A stretch of DNA of 64,000 bases from an uncultured Pseudokineococcus sp. (GTDB taxonomy: Bacteria > Actinomycetota > Actinomycetes > Actinomycetales > Quadrisphaeraceae), in NCBI RefSeq assembly GCF_947499845.1, contig NZ_CANMPM010000008.1:109852-173851 (forward strand), written 5' to 3'. Shown here piece after piece: positions 1 to 7,642 of this stretch. The first letter of the stretch is position 1; the number at the start of each line of letters is the position of its first letter. Made by a program: the position numbers and the translations under genes. Below the pieces are notes generated by a model. It searched no databases and was not told where the DNA came from. It saw nothing but the letters and a program-made list of their open reading frames with translations.

Positions 1-236
1 CCGGGCTGCGCGCCGACGTCGTCGTCGACGCCGTGGACGAGGCCGCCCGCACGTGGTCGTGGACGGTCGTCCTCGGGCGCCCGCGGCTGCCGGGGGTCCG
101 CCTGCGGCTCGAGCACGGCGTCGTCGCCGCGGCCGGCGGGAGCCGGACCTGGCTCGTGCTGCGCGGGCCGGCGCCCGTGGTGCTGGGCTACCTGGCCCCG
201 GCGCGGCTGGCTCTGGCGCGCCTCGTGCGGCCCTGA
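1..236 (+). CDS. C-terminal end of an unknown protein (5' truncated by window)
   Basis: An open frame runs from the first bases of the window to a TGA at 234-236 and supplies about 77 residues. It is rich in Ala, Arg, Val and Leu, with a stretch ending in LRGPAPVVLGYLAPARLALARLV that could be a terminal helix. A GTG at 33 could start it, but coding-like sequence continues upstream, so it is more likely the tail of a longer gene entering from the left. No family is recognised and no motif is visible. It is followed by tRNA-Gly on the opposite strand, so the two are convergent. Confidence 0.45.
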   Translation, partial: GLRADVVVDAVDEAARTWSWTVVLGRPRLPGVRLRLEHGVVAAAGGSRTWLVLRGPAPVVLGYLAPARLALARLVRP

Positions 237-292
237 CGCGCGCCCGCCGGCGACGACGCGCCCCCCTGACCACGACGCGCGCCGGGCGGTGG

Positions 293-363
293 AGCGGGTG
301 ACGGGAATCGAACCCGCGTAGCCAGTTTGGAAGACTGGGGCTCTACCATTGAGCTACACCCGC
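293..363 (-). tRNA. tRNA-Gly (anticodon TCC)
   Basis: On the minus strand the cloverleaf reads GCGGGTG (acceptor), TAGCTCAATGGTAGAGC (D arm), an anticodon arm with loop CTTCCAA giving anticodon TCC, a T arm with GGTTCGAATCC, and CACCCGC closing the acceptor, with discriminator T. CCA is not encoded. Anticodon TCC decodes GGA/GGG glycine codons. It lies just downstream of the benE stop on the same strand. A TAGGGT box (394-399, minus strand) overlapping the benE stop could be its own -10 element. Confidence 0.95.
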
Positions 364-396
364 AGCGACCGGCGAAGACGCCGGTGCGGCCCCACC

Positions 397-1641
397 CTAG
401 CGACCGTCCGGCTCCTCGCCGACGCCCTCCGGCGCGCCGCTGCGGCGGCGCAGCAGCAGGTGGAGGCCCAGCCCGACGAGCAGGCCCCAGAAGGCCGAGC
501 CCACGCCCGCGACCGTGACCCCCGAGGCGCTCACCGCGAGGACGACGAGCGGGGCCAGCAGGGCCTGGCCGTCACCCTCCCGCCCCGCCACCGCCGTGCG
601 CAGCGCGCCGCCGAGGCTGCCGAGGAGCGCGAGGCCGGCGACGGCCTCGACGAGCAGGCCGGGGGAGGCGGTGACGACGGCGGTGACGGCGGGCGCGGAC
701 AGGCCGAGGAGGACGAGGGCGGCGCCGTTCGCCACCGACGCGCGCCAGCGCCGCGCCGGGTCCGGCCCCGCGTCCGGGCCCGCCGTGAGGGCTGCCGTCA
801 CGGCGCCGAGGTTGACGGCGTGCGCGCCGAGCGGCGCCGCCGCCGCGGACGCGAGCCCGGTGCTGACGAGGGCCGCGCGGGCCGGCGGCGCGTAGCCGTG
901 GTGACGCAGGATCGCCAGCCCGGGGATGTCCTGCCCCGCCATCGTGACGACGAAGAGCGGCAGCCCGATGCCCAGGAGGGCCCCGACGTCGAGCCGCGGC
1001 GCCACCACCTCCACCGCGGGGGCGAGCGGCACCTCGCCCAGGGCGCCGAGGCCGCCCGTGGCCAGCACGACGGCCACGGCGGCGAGCAGGGCCGCGGGGA
1101 CGGCCCAGCGGGGGGCCAGCACGACGAGCGCCAGCCAGACGGCGAGCACGGGTAGCGCGAGCAGCGGGGTCTGCGCCGCGGCCCGCGCGGGCGCCAGGCA
1201 CAGCGGCAGGAGGATCCCGGCGAGCATGGCCGCCGCCAGCGGGGCGGGGATCGACGTCAGCGCGCGCCCGAGCGGCCGCACGAGGCCGCACAGGACGACG
1301 AGGAGGCCGGCGAGGCAGAAGGCCCCGACGGCCGCCGGGAAGTCGTCGCGCCCCGACGTCGCCAGCAGGGCGGCCCCGGGCGTCGACCAGGCCACCGACA
1401 GCGGCATGCGCGTGCGCGCGCTGAGGGCCGCGCCCACGAGGCCGGAGACCACCGCGACGGCCAGCAGCCCGGACGCGGCCTGCGCGGGCGTCGCCCCCGC
1501 CCCGGCGAGGCCGGCGAGGGCGACGGCCGAGGTGCTGGCGAAGCCCGTGACGGCCGCGACGACGCCGGCGCCCACCGCTTGGGCGAGGTCCCCGCGGGGC
1601 CGCTCGCCGCGGCTGCGGCCCGACGGGCGAGGTGGTGTCAC
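397..1641 (-). CDS. benE: BenE-family transporter (benzoate/H+ symporter type)
   Basis: This is a very hydrophobic protein of about 414 residues with roughly a dozen membrane segments. The N-terminal part resembles BenE permeases: an ATPAQAASGLLAV-like stretch after the first membrane segments, then MPLSVAWSTPGAALL near residue 95, matching the WSTPGAALL motif of the family. BenE proteins are inner-membrane proton symporters for benzoate, but no aromatic-degradation genes lie nearby, so the substrate is uncertain. The chosen GTG at 1641 has GGAG about 10 bases upstream. A longer frame opens at GTG 1698, but its extra residues include a 7-bp repeat tract and look non-coding. The gene stands alone between two tRNA genes and is convergent with the partial gene at the window start. 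Confidence 0.8.
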   Translation of the reverse strand: MTPPRPSGRSRGERPRGDLAQAVGAGVVAAVTGFASTSAVALAGLAGAGATPAQAASGLLAVAVVSGLVGAALSARTRMPLSVAWSTPGAALLATSGRDDFPAAVGAFCLAGLLVVLCGLVRPLGRALTSIPAPLAAAMLAGILLPLCLAPARAAAQTPLLALPVLAVWLALVVLAPRWAVPAALLAAVAVVLATGGLGALGEVPLAPAVEVVAPRLDVGALLGIGLPLFVVTMAGQDIPGLAILRHHGYAPPARAALVSTGLASAAAAPLGAHAVNLGAVTAALTAGPDAGPDPARRWRASVANGAALVLLGLSAPAVTAVVTASPGLLVEAVAGLALLGSLGGALRTAVAGREGDGQALLAPLVVLAVSASGVTVAGVGSAFWGLLVGLGLHLLLRRRSGAPEGVGEEPDGR

Positions 1642-1666
1642 GGCGGCGGCTCCGTCGTCTCTCGGG

Positions 1667-1687
1667 GCGCTGGGCGCTGGGCGCTGG
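1667..1687. repeat. Short tandem repeat, 3 x 7 bp (GCGCTGG)
   Basis: Three perfect copies of GCGCTGG are followed by degenerate versions (GCACGGG, GCACTGG). The tract sits directly upstream of the preferred benE start, in its likely leader. It may be a slippage-prone tract, and no function can be assigned. Confidence 0.6.
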
Positions 1688-1833
1688 GCACGGGGCACTG
1701 GGTACGGGGGGAGGGGGCACGGGGGCGGGACGGGAGGCGGGTGAGGTCCGGTGGCCGCGGTGGTCCCGCGCGCCGGGCGGGGGATCCTGGCAGCCCGGGG
1801 GTGCGAGCCGCGGGCGCGTCCACGGCCGCCGTC

Positions 1834-1839
1834 TAGGCT
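1834..1839 (+). promoter_or_regulatory. Candidate -10 box (TAGGCT) for tRNA-Pro
   Basis: TAGGCT lies about 57 bases upstream of the mature tRNA-Pro 5' end and matches the TANNNT form of actinobacterial housekeeping promoters. No convincing -35 is seen at the expected distance. Confidence 0.35.
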
Positions 1840-1895
1840 GCCAGCGGCGGTCGACGTCGCCGGGCGCCCGCGCGGGCCCGGGGCGCCGACGGCCG

Positions 1896-1969
1896 CGGGG
1901 TGTGGCGCAGCTTGGTAGCGCGTCCGCTTTGGGAGCGGAAGGCCCCCGGTTCGAATCCGGGTACCCCGA
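1896..1969 (+). tRNA. tRNA-Pro (anticodon TGG)
   Basis: The acceptor arms CGGGGTG and TACCCCG pair, with discriminator A. The D arm is GGCGCAGCTTGGTAGCGC. The anticodon stem TCCGC/GCGGA encloses the loop TTTGGGA, giving anticodon TGG. The T arm holds GGTTCGAATCC. CCA is not encoded. It lies upstream of trigger factor, a common actinobacterial arrangement. Confidence 0.95.
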
Positions 1970-2139
1970 CGCCGGGCCGCGCACCGGCGTGCGCGCCGCT
2001 GCGCCCGCCGCGGGTTCGTCGCGGGCCCGGCGCCGCGGCTAGGGTGGGGTGCTGGTCCGCGCCCGTCCCGCCGTCCGAGGTGAGGAGCCCCGTCGAGGGG
2101 TCAGGGGCGCACGTCGAATCCGCAACGGGAGCCCGCGCA

Positions 2140-3519
2140 GTGAAGAGCGCCGTCGAGACCCTCACGCCGACCCGGGTCAAGCTGACCGTCGAGGTCCCCC
2201 TGGCCGAGCTGAAGCCGAGCCTCGACAAGGCCTACAAGGAGATCGGCCAGCAGGTCACGGTCCCCGGCTTCCGCCGCGGCAAGGTGCCGCCGCGCATCAT
2301 CGACCAGCGCGTCGGTCGTGCCGCCGTCCTGCAGGAGGCCGTCAACGACGCCCTGCCGGAGTTCTACAGCCGCGCCGCCCAGGAGCAGGAGCTCCGCGTG
2401 CTCGGCCAGCCGTCGGTCGAGGTGACCGAGGTCCCCGTCGACGAGGGCAGCCAGCTCGCCTTCACGGCCGAGGTGGACGTCCGCCCGACCATCGCCCTGC
2501 CCGACTACGCCTCCATCGAGGTCTCCGTCGACGACGTCGAGGTCTCCGAGGAGGACGTGACCACGCGCCTCGACGCCCTGCGTGCGCGCTTCGGCACGCT
2601 CACCGGCGTCGAGCGCCCCGTGCAGGACGGCGACTTCCTCTCGATCGACATCCGCGCCGAGATCGACGGCGAGGAGATCGACACCGCCGAGGGCATCTCC
2701 TACCAGGTGGGCGCGGGCACGATGCTCGACGGCACCGACGAGGCCGTCACCGGCCTGTCCGCGGGCGAGCAGGCCACCTTCACGGCGCCCCTCGCCGGCG
2801 GCGACCGCGCCGGCCAGGAGGCCCAGGTCACCGTCACCGTGCAGTCGGTGAAGGAGCGCCAGCTCCCCGAGGCCGACGACGACTTCGCGCAGATGGCGTC
2901 GGAGTTCGACACCGCCGAGGAGCTCCTCGCCGACCTGCGCGAGCAGGCCCGCAAGGCCGCCGTCCTCGAGCAGGGCGTCCAGGCGCGCGACAAGGTCCTC
3001 GAGGTCCTGCGCGAGACCGTCGAGGTGCCCGTCCCCGAGGCCCTCGTCGAGGCCGAGGTCCAGCGCCACCTCGAGAGCGAGGGCCGGCTCGAGGACGACG
3101 AGCACCGCGCCGAGGTCACCGAGCAGACGCAGCAGGCGCTGCGCACCCAGCTGCTCCTCGACGCCGTCGTGGAGGCCGAGGCGGTCCAGGTCTCGCAGGA
3201 GGAGCTCGTCGAGTACCTCGTGCAGACGGCCCCGCAGATGGGCATGGAGCCCAGCGCCTTCGCCCAGGCCGTCCAGGAGGCCGGCCAGGTCCAGGCGATG
3301 GTCTCCGAGGTCGCCCGCCGCAAGGGCCTCGCCGTCGTCCTCGAGGGCGCGACCATCACCGACGCCTCCGGCAACCGCGTCGACCTCTCCGAGGACGAGG
3401 ACGGCCCCGAGGCCACCGACCTCGACGAGGCGACCGACGCGGCCGGCGACCTGCCCGCCGAGGAGGCCCCGGCCGAGGCCACCGAGGCGTCCGACGCCGA
3501 CGGCACCACGCGCGACTGA
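2140..3519 (+). CDS. tig: Trigger factor, ribosome-associated chaperone and peptidyl-prolyl isomerase
   Basis: Trigger factor docks on ribosomal protein L23 at the exit tunnel and shields nascent chains. The 459-residue protein has all three expected parts: an N-terminal ribosome-binding domain with the signature GFRRGKVP near residues 44-51, an FKBP-type isomerase domain at about residues 150-240 (DGDFLSIDIRAEIDG onward), and a helical C-terminal chaperone region. It ends in a long acidic Glu/Asp/Ala tail, common in actinobacterial homologues. The frame is open far upstream through the tRNA gene, but GTG 2140 has GGGAG about 8 bases before it and begins the conserved MKSAVETLTPTRVKL sequence. 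A TAGGGT box at 2040-2045 is a candidate -10. It precedes clpP1-clpP2-clpX, the usual quality-control neighbourhood. Confidence 0.97.
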   Translation: MKSAVETLTPTRVKLTVEVPLAELKPSLDKAYKEIGQQVTVPGFRRGKVPPRIIDQRVGRAAVLQEAVNDALPEFYSRAAQEQELRVLGQPSVEVTEVPVDEGSQLAFTAEVDVRPTIALPDYASIEVSVDDVEVSEEDVTTRLDALRARFGTLTGVERPVQDGDFLSIDIRAEIDGEEIDTAEGISYQVGAGTMLDGTDEAVTGLSAGEQATFTAPLAGGDRAGQEAQVTVTVQSVKERQLPEADDDFAQMASEFDTAEELLADLREQARKAAVLEQGVQARDKVLEVLRETVEVPVPEALVEAEVQRHLESEGRLEDDEHRAEVTEQTQQALRTQLLLDAVVEAEAVQVSQEELVEYLVQTAPQMGMEPSAFAQAVQEAGQVQAMVSEVARRKGLAVVLEGATITDASGNRVDLSEDEDGPEATDLDEATDAAGDLPAEEAPAEATEASDADGTTRD

Positions 3520-3530
3520 CGCAGCCCCGA

Positions 3531-3564
3531 CGACGCCCCGGCCGCCCCGCGGACCGGGGCGTCG
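3531..3564 (+). terminator. Hairpin downstream of tig
   Basis: CGACGCCCCGG (3531-3541) pairs perfectly with CCGGGGCGTCG (3554-3564) across a 12-base loop, 11 bases after the tig stop. There is no U-run, as is usual in high-GC actinobacteria. An alternative partner for the loop (GGGGCGGCCGG near 3572) allows a competing fold. Confidence 0.6.
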
Positions 3565-3593
3565 CCGTCCCCGGGGCGGCCGGACGGACGGTC

Positions 3594-3701
3594 GTCCCCA
3601 GGTCGGACGAGCCGTGCGGCGACGCCCGAGGCGAGCGGACGGCGGGGGGCCGGGTGCGACGCCCGAGGTGACGTGGACGGCGGGGGGCCGGGTGCGACCC
3701 G
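3594..3701 (+). repeat. Dispersed repeat family: full copy plus adjacent partial copy
   Basis: A unit beginning near CCCAGGTCGGACG and ending in GGCGGGGGGCCGGGTGCGAC (3594-3660) is followed by a second, partial unit (3659-3701) repeating GACGCCCGAGG...GGCGGGGGGCCGGGTGCGACCC. The same ~70-bp sequence recurs inverted at 29874-29942. A short inverted piece (CGGGTCGCACCCGGCCCCCCG) lies at 3764-3784 and can pair with the end of the second unit. The stretch between tig and clpP1 (3520-4081) holds no convincing gene; it contains a terminator, these repeats and a TAGGGT box at about 3932-3937 that may serve the clp operon. Confidence 0.7.
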
Positions 3702-4081
3702 GGCACGTCAGGCGAGCAGCGTGGCCGGGGCGTGAGCCCCGACCACGCGCGTAGCCAGCGCCCGGGTCGCACCCGGCCCCCCGCACCCAGCCCGAGCCAG
3801 CGCGCCCCCTGCATCGGTCCGACGATCCACCGGAGCCTCCGGAAGAGCGGCGCTGGCGCCCGGCCGGGGGAGCGCGGTGCGCCCACGGCGAACACCCGCG
3901 GTGCGCCGGAACGGCGGCCGGGGGCAGGGGGTTAGGGTCGCTGCCAGACCTTGAGGGATGACCTCCGGAGCCCCGGCGGGCCCGGCGCGAGAGCGCCGGA
4001 CGAGCGGGGACCGGTGCAGTGCAGGACGGACGAGCAGGGGCGGAGCCCGCGCCAGCGGGCAGCCCCGTCGAGGACGGAGCG

Positions 4082-4714
4082 ATGAGCGTGGTGAACGCAC
4101 CAGGCGCGGACGGCGTGACCGCCCGCGGGCCCGGCGGGAGCGTGGGGCTCGACGAGCACATCTACCAGCGGCTGCTCCGCGAGCGGATCATCTGGCTGGG
4201 CTCCGAGGTCCGCGACGAGAACGCCAACGCCATCTGCGCGCAGATGCTGCTGCTGGCGGCGGAGGACCCGGACAAGGACATCCACCTCTACATCAACTCG
4301 CCCGGCGGCTCGGTGACGGCCGGCATGGCGATCTACGACACGATGCAGTTCGTCAAGCCCGACGTGGCGACGTACGGCATGGGCCTCGCGGCGTCGATGG
4401 GGCAGTTCCTGCTGTCCTCGGGCGCCAAGGGGAAGCGCTACGCGACGCCGCACGCGCGGATCATGATGCACCAGCCCTCCGGCGGCTTCGGCGGCACGGT
4501 GAGCGACATCCGGATCCAGGCGGAGCTCATCAACAACATGAAGCGCACGCTCAGCGAGCTGACGGCGCAGCAGACCGGCAAGTCGGTCGAGCAGATCAAC
4601 CTCGACAACGACCGCGACCGGTGGTTCACGGCCGCCGAGGCGCTCGAGTACGGCTTCATCGACCACGTCGAGGCCCACGCCGCGGACGTCCGCGGCGGTG
4701 GCGGCACGAGCTGA
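4082..4714 (+). CDS. clpP1: ATP-dependent Clp protease proteolytic subunit 1
   Basis: This is a 210-residue ClpP serine peptidase subunit. The catalytic serine is in GLAASMG (near residue 105), the histidine in [10 protein letters not shown] (near 130) and the aspartate in [10 protein letters not shown] (near 176), so the triad is complete. ATG 4082 is preferred: GGAG lies 5-8 bases upstream and MSVVNAPG begins a short N-terminal tail before the conserved [22 protein letters not shown] longer frame from GTG 4019 lacks a ribosome site. It is followed after 11 bases by clpP2. In actinobacteria ClpP1 and ClpP2 form a mixed tetradecamer with two seven-subunit rings, fed by ClpX or ClpC. Confidence 0.97.
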   Translation: MSVVNAPGADGVTARGPGGSVGLDEHIYQRLLRERIIWLGSEVRDENANAICAQMLLLAAEDPDKDIHLYINSPGGSVTAGMAIYDTMQFVKPDVATYGMGLAASMGQFLLSSGAKGKRYATPHARIMMHQPSGGFGGTVSDIRIQAELINNMKRTLSELTAQQTGKSVEQINLDNDRDRWFTAAEALEYGFIDHVEAHAADVRGGGGTS

Positions 4715-4725
4715 GGAGGGCACCG

Positions 4726-5400
4726 ATGGCAGACCACAGCGCGATCGCCCGCGCCGCGGGCGGGGTGGCGCCGCAGTCGCCCAGCAGCCGTTACATCCTC
4801 CCGCAGTTCGAGGAGCGGACGGCCTACGGCTTCAAGCGGCAGGACCCGTACAACAAGCTCTTTGAGGACCGCGTCATCTTCCTCGGGGTGCAGGTGGACG
4901 ACGCGTCCGCCGACGACGTCATGGCGCAGATCCTCGTCCTGGAGTCCATGGACCCGGACCGCGACATCGTCATGTACATCAACTCGCCCGGCGGCTCCTT
5001 CACGGCGCTGACGGCGATCTACGACACGATGCAGTACGTCAAGCCGGACATCCAGACCGTCTGCCTCGGGCAGGCGGCGTCCGCGGCGGCCGTGATCCTC
5101 GCGGCCGGGGCTCCCGGCAAGCGCCTGGCGCTGCCGAACGCGCGCGTGCTCATCCACCAGCCGGCGCTCTCCAGCGGCGACTACGCGCAGGCCTCGGACA
5201 TCGAGATCCACGCGGCCGAGGCGCTGCGCATGCGCAACTGGCTCGAGGAGACGACGGCGCTGCACAGCAACCGCGACGTCGAGCAGGTGCGCCTGGACAT
5301 CGAGCGCGACAAGATCCTCACGGCCCCCCAGGCGCTCGACTACGGCCTGGTGGACCAGATCCTGCCGAGCCGCAAGGGGCGGGTGCAGGTCCCGGCGTGA
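4726..5400 (+). CDS. clpP2: ATP-dependent Clp protease proteolytic subunit 2
   Basis: This 224-residue ClpP paralogue has a complete triad: Ser in [11 protein letters not shown], His in [10 protein letters not shown] and Asp in the [14 protein letters not shown] segment. ATG 4726 follows GAGGAGGG by 5 bases and starts 11 bases after the clpP1 stop, so the two are co-transcribed and probably translated in fixed proportion. The N-terminal extension before [35 protein letters not shown] resembles other actinobacterial ClpP2 proteins, where it may be processed. It supplies the second ring type of the ClpP1P2 complex. A strong hairpin follows, separating it from clpX. Confidence 0.97.
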   Translation: MADHSAIARAAGGVAPQSPSSRYILPQFEERTAYGFKRQDPYNKLFEDRVIFLGVQVDDASADDVMAQILVLESMDPDRDIVMYINSPGGSFTALTAIYDTMQYVKPDIQTVCLGQAASAAAVILAAGAPGKRLALPNARVLIHQPALSSGDYAQASDIEIHAAEALRMRNWLEETTALHSNRDVEQVRLDIERDKILTAPQALDYGLVDQILPSRKGRVQVPA

Positions 5401-5429
5401 CGCCGGGCGGCTCGCGTCGACGAGCCCAG

Positions 5430-5466
5430 CGCGCCGGGCGGGTGGACTTCCCGCCCGCCCGGCGCG
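5430..5466 (+). terminator. Hairpin between clpP2 and clpX
   Basis: CGCGCCGGGCGGG (5430-5442) pairs over 13 perfect bases with CCCGCCCGGCGCG (5454-5466) around an 11-base loop. It lies 30 bases past the clpP2 stop, so clpX probably has its own promoter or is expressed by partial read-through. Confidence 0.7.
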
Positions 5467-5548
5467 GCGGCCCCGCCGAGGCGGGCCGCGTGGTGTGATG
5501 GACGGCCCGGCGGACGCCGGGTGAGCAGCAGCAGGGAGGAGCAGGGCC

Positions 5549-6838
5549 GTGGCGCGCATCGGTGACGGTGGCGACCTGCTGAAGTGCTCGTTCTGCGGGA
5601 AGAGCCAGAAGCAGGTCAAGAAGCTCATCGCCGGACCCGGCGTGTACATCTGCGACGAGTGCATCGACCTCTGCAACGAGATCATCGAGGAGGAGCTGGC
5701 GGAGGCCAGCGAGCTCGGCCTCGTGGACCTCCCGAAGCCGCGCGAGATCTTCGACTTCCTCGAGGAGTTCATCGTCGGCCAGGACGCCGCCAAGCGGGCG
5801 CTGGCCGTCGCGGTCTACAACCACTACAAGCGGGTCCAGGCCGTCCCGGCCGCGGGTGCCGCCCGCGAGGACGCGGTCGAGCTCGCCAAGTCGAACATCC
5901 TCCTCATCGGCCCGACGGGCACCGGCAAGACGTACCTGGCGCAGACCCTCGCCCGGATGCTCAACGTGCCGTTCGCCATCGCCGACGCCACGGCCCTCAC
6001 CGAGGCGGGCTACGTGGGCGAGGACGTCGAGAACATCCTCCTCAAGCTCATCCAGGCCGCCGACTACGACGTCAAGAAGGCCGAGCAGGGGATCATCTAC
6101 ATCGACGAGGTCGACAAGATCGCCCGCAAGAGCGAGAACCCGTCGATCACGCGCGACGTCTCCGGCGAGGGCGTGCAGCAGGCGCTGCTGAAGATCCTCG
6201 AGGGGACGACGGCGTCGGTGCCGCCGCAGGGCGGGCGCAAGCACCCGCACCAGGAGTTCATCCAGATCGACACGGCCAACGTGCTCTTCGTCGTCGGCGG
6301 CGCCTTCGCCGGCCTCGAGGAGATCATCGCCTCCCGCGTCGGCAAGGGCGGCGTCGGCTTCGGCGCCCAGCTCCACACGAAGAACGAGGACGTCGACGTC
6401 TTCGGGCAGGTGATGCCGGAGGACCTCACGAAGTTCGGGCTCATCCCCGAGTTCATCGGCCGCCTCCCGGTCATCACGACGGTGAGCAAGCTCGACGCCG
6501 ACGCGCTCGTGAAGATCCTCACCGAGCCGCGCAACGCGCTCGTGCGCCAGTACCAGCGCATGTTCGACATCGACGGCGTCGAGCTCGAGTTCACGCCCGA
6601 CGCCGTCCGCGCCATCGCCGAGCAGGCGATCCTGCGCGGCACGGGCGCCCGCGGCCTGCGCGCGATCATGGAGGAGGTGCTGATGCCGGTCATGTTCGAC
6701 ATCCCCTCCCGCGAGGACGTCGCCCGCGTCGTCATCACCCGCGAGGTCGTCCTGGAGAACGTGCTGCCGACCCTCGTGCCGCGCGACGCCGGCACGGCCG
6801 CTCCCCGCAAGCGCGAGCGCCGGGAGAAGTCGGCCTGA
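5549..6838 (+). CDS. clpX: Clp protease ATP-binding unfoldase ClpX
   Basis: ClpX is the AAA+ unfoldase that recognises tagged substrates and threads them into ClpP. The 429-residue protein starts with a four-cysteine zinc-binding domain ([13 protein letters not shown] ... CDECIDLC, about residues 11-38). The Walker A motif GPTGTGKT is near residue 122, Walker B is [10 protein letters not shown], and the sensor/arginine-finger region includes [15 protein letters not shown] pore-loop-type GYVGEDVE is present. GTG 5549 has GGAGG upstream and gives the normal family length. It is convergent with the methyltransferase gene, whose stop is 31 bases away; a weak GC hairpin (6845-6870) lies between the two stops. 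Confidence 0.98.
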   Translation: MARIGDGGDLLKCSFCGKSQKQVKKLIAGPGVYICDECIDLCNEIIEEELAEASELGLVDLPKPREIFDFLEEFIVGQDAAKRALAVAVYNHYKRVQAVPAAGAAREDAVELAKSNILLIGPTGTGKTYLAQTLARMLNVPFAIADATALTEAGYVGEDVENILLKLIQAADYDVKKAEQGIIYIDEVDKIARKSENPSITRDVSGEGVQQALLKILEGTTASVPPQGGRKHPHQEFIQIDTANVLFVVGGAFAGLEEIIASRVGKGGVGFGAQLHTKNEDVDVFGQVMPEDLTKFGLIPEFIGRLPVITTVSKLDADALVKILTEPRNALVRQYQRMFDIDGVELEFTPDAVRAIAEQAILRGTGARGLRAIMEEVLMPVMFDIPSREDVARVVITREVVLENVLPTLVPRDAGTAAPRKRERREKSA

Positions 6839-6869
6839 CGGAGGGCGCGGCCCGCCCCCGCCCGCCGCG

Positions 6870-7505
6870 CTAGCGGGGTGCTGCGGCGAGCACGCGGTGG
6901 ACCAGGCCGGCGCGTCCGCCGCGGTCGACCTCGGCGACGTCGAAGCCCGCCCCGCGTGCGGCCTCGGCCGGGTCGCGCAGCAGGTGCTCCTCGTGCAGGC
7001 GCACCGTCACCGGGTCGAGGAGGCGCTGGCCCGCGCGCACCCAGCGAGTGAGCGCCGGGCCGTGCTCGACGAGGACCAGCCGGCCGCCGGGGCGCAGGAC
7101 GCGACGGGCCTCGTCCAGCGCCCGGGCCGGGTCCGGGACGGCGCACAGCGAGTACGTCGAGACCACGGTGTCGACGGACGCCGTCGGGAGGTCGAGCGCC
7201 TGGGCGTCCCCGACGCGCAGCTCGACGGGCGGCCCGCCCGGTCCGCGGTCCCGCAGCCGCCGTCGGGCGACGTCGAGCATCGCGGGGGAGAGGTCGACGC
7301 CGACGACCTCGTCGACCCCCTCGCCGTAGAGCGGCAGGTCCAGGCCCGTCCCCACGGCGATCTCCAGGACGCGCCCGCGCGCCCGGGAGACCGCCCACCG
7401 GCGCTGCTCGCCGAGGACCCACCGCTCGGCCTGCGCCATGGAGCGGTCGTAGCGCGCGGCCGAGGCGTCGAACGCCCGGCGCACGCGCCCCGTCGCGTCG
7501 GTCAC
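6870..7505 (-). CDS. Class I SAM-dependent methyltransferase (UbiE/Methyltransf_11 type)
   Basis: The 211-residue protein has the Rossmann-type SAM-binding core. Motif I is VLEIAVGTGLDLPLY, the acidic residue ending strand 2 lies in VVGVDLSPAMLDVARRRL, then VGDAQALDLPTASVDTVVSTYSLCAV and DEARRVLRPGGRLVLVEHG, all as in UbiE-like enzymes. The N-terminus (AFDASAARYDRSMAQAERWVL) also resembles small phospholipid or quinone methyltransferases. The substrate cannot be inferred. GTG 7505 is the chosen start; another GTG at 7532 is possible and neither has a clear ribosome site. It lies downstream of valS on the same strand, separated by a hairpin, so it is probably transcribed on its own. Confidence 0.85.
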   Translation of the reverse strand: MTDATGRVRRAFDASAARYDRSMAQAERWVLGEQRRWAVSRARGRVLEIAVGTGLDLPLYGEGVDEVVGVDLSPAMLDVARRRLRDRGPGGPPVELRVGDAQALDLPTASVDTVVSTYSLCAVPDPARALDEARRVLRPGGRLVLVEHGPALTRWVRAGQRLLDPVTVRLHEEHLLRDPAEAARGAGFDVAEVDRGGRAGLVHRVLAAAPR

Positions 7506-7598
7506 GGACCCGGTCCGACGCCCCCTGCTCACGCGCCCATGGTGGCGCGCCGCCGCCCGCCGCGGCAGGTCCGGGCGGGCGGAGGGGCGTCGCCCGCG

Positions 7599-7620
7599 CG
7601 GACGGAGCGCGGTCCGTCCG
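7599..7620 (-). terminator. Hairpin downstream of valS
   Basis: CGGACGGA (7599-7606) and TCCGTCCG (7613-7620) form an 8-bp perfect stem with a 6-base loop, 23 bases past the valS stop on the minus strand. Confidence 0.55.
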
Positions 7621-7642
7621 GGCGGGCGAGCCGGCCGGCGGC

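Noticed and set aside
3356..3895. Minus-strand 179-residue open frame in the tig-clpP1 gap
   Set aside because: It overlaps the end of tig and the repeat units, is Arg/Pro/Gly-biased, and has no ribosome site or motif.
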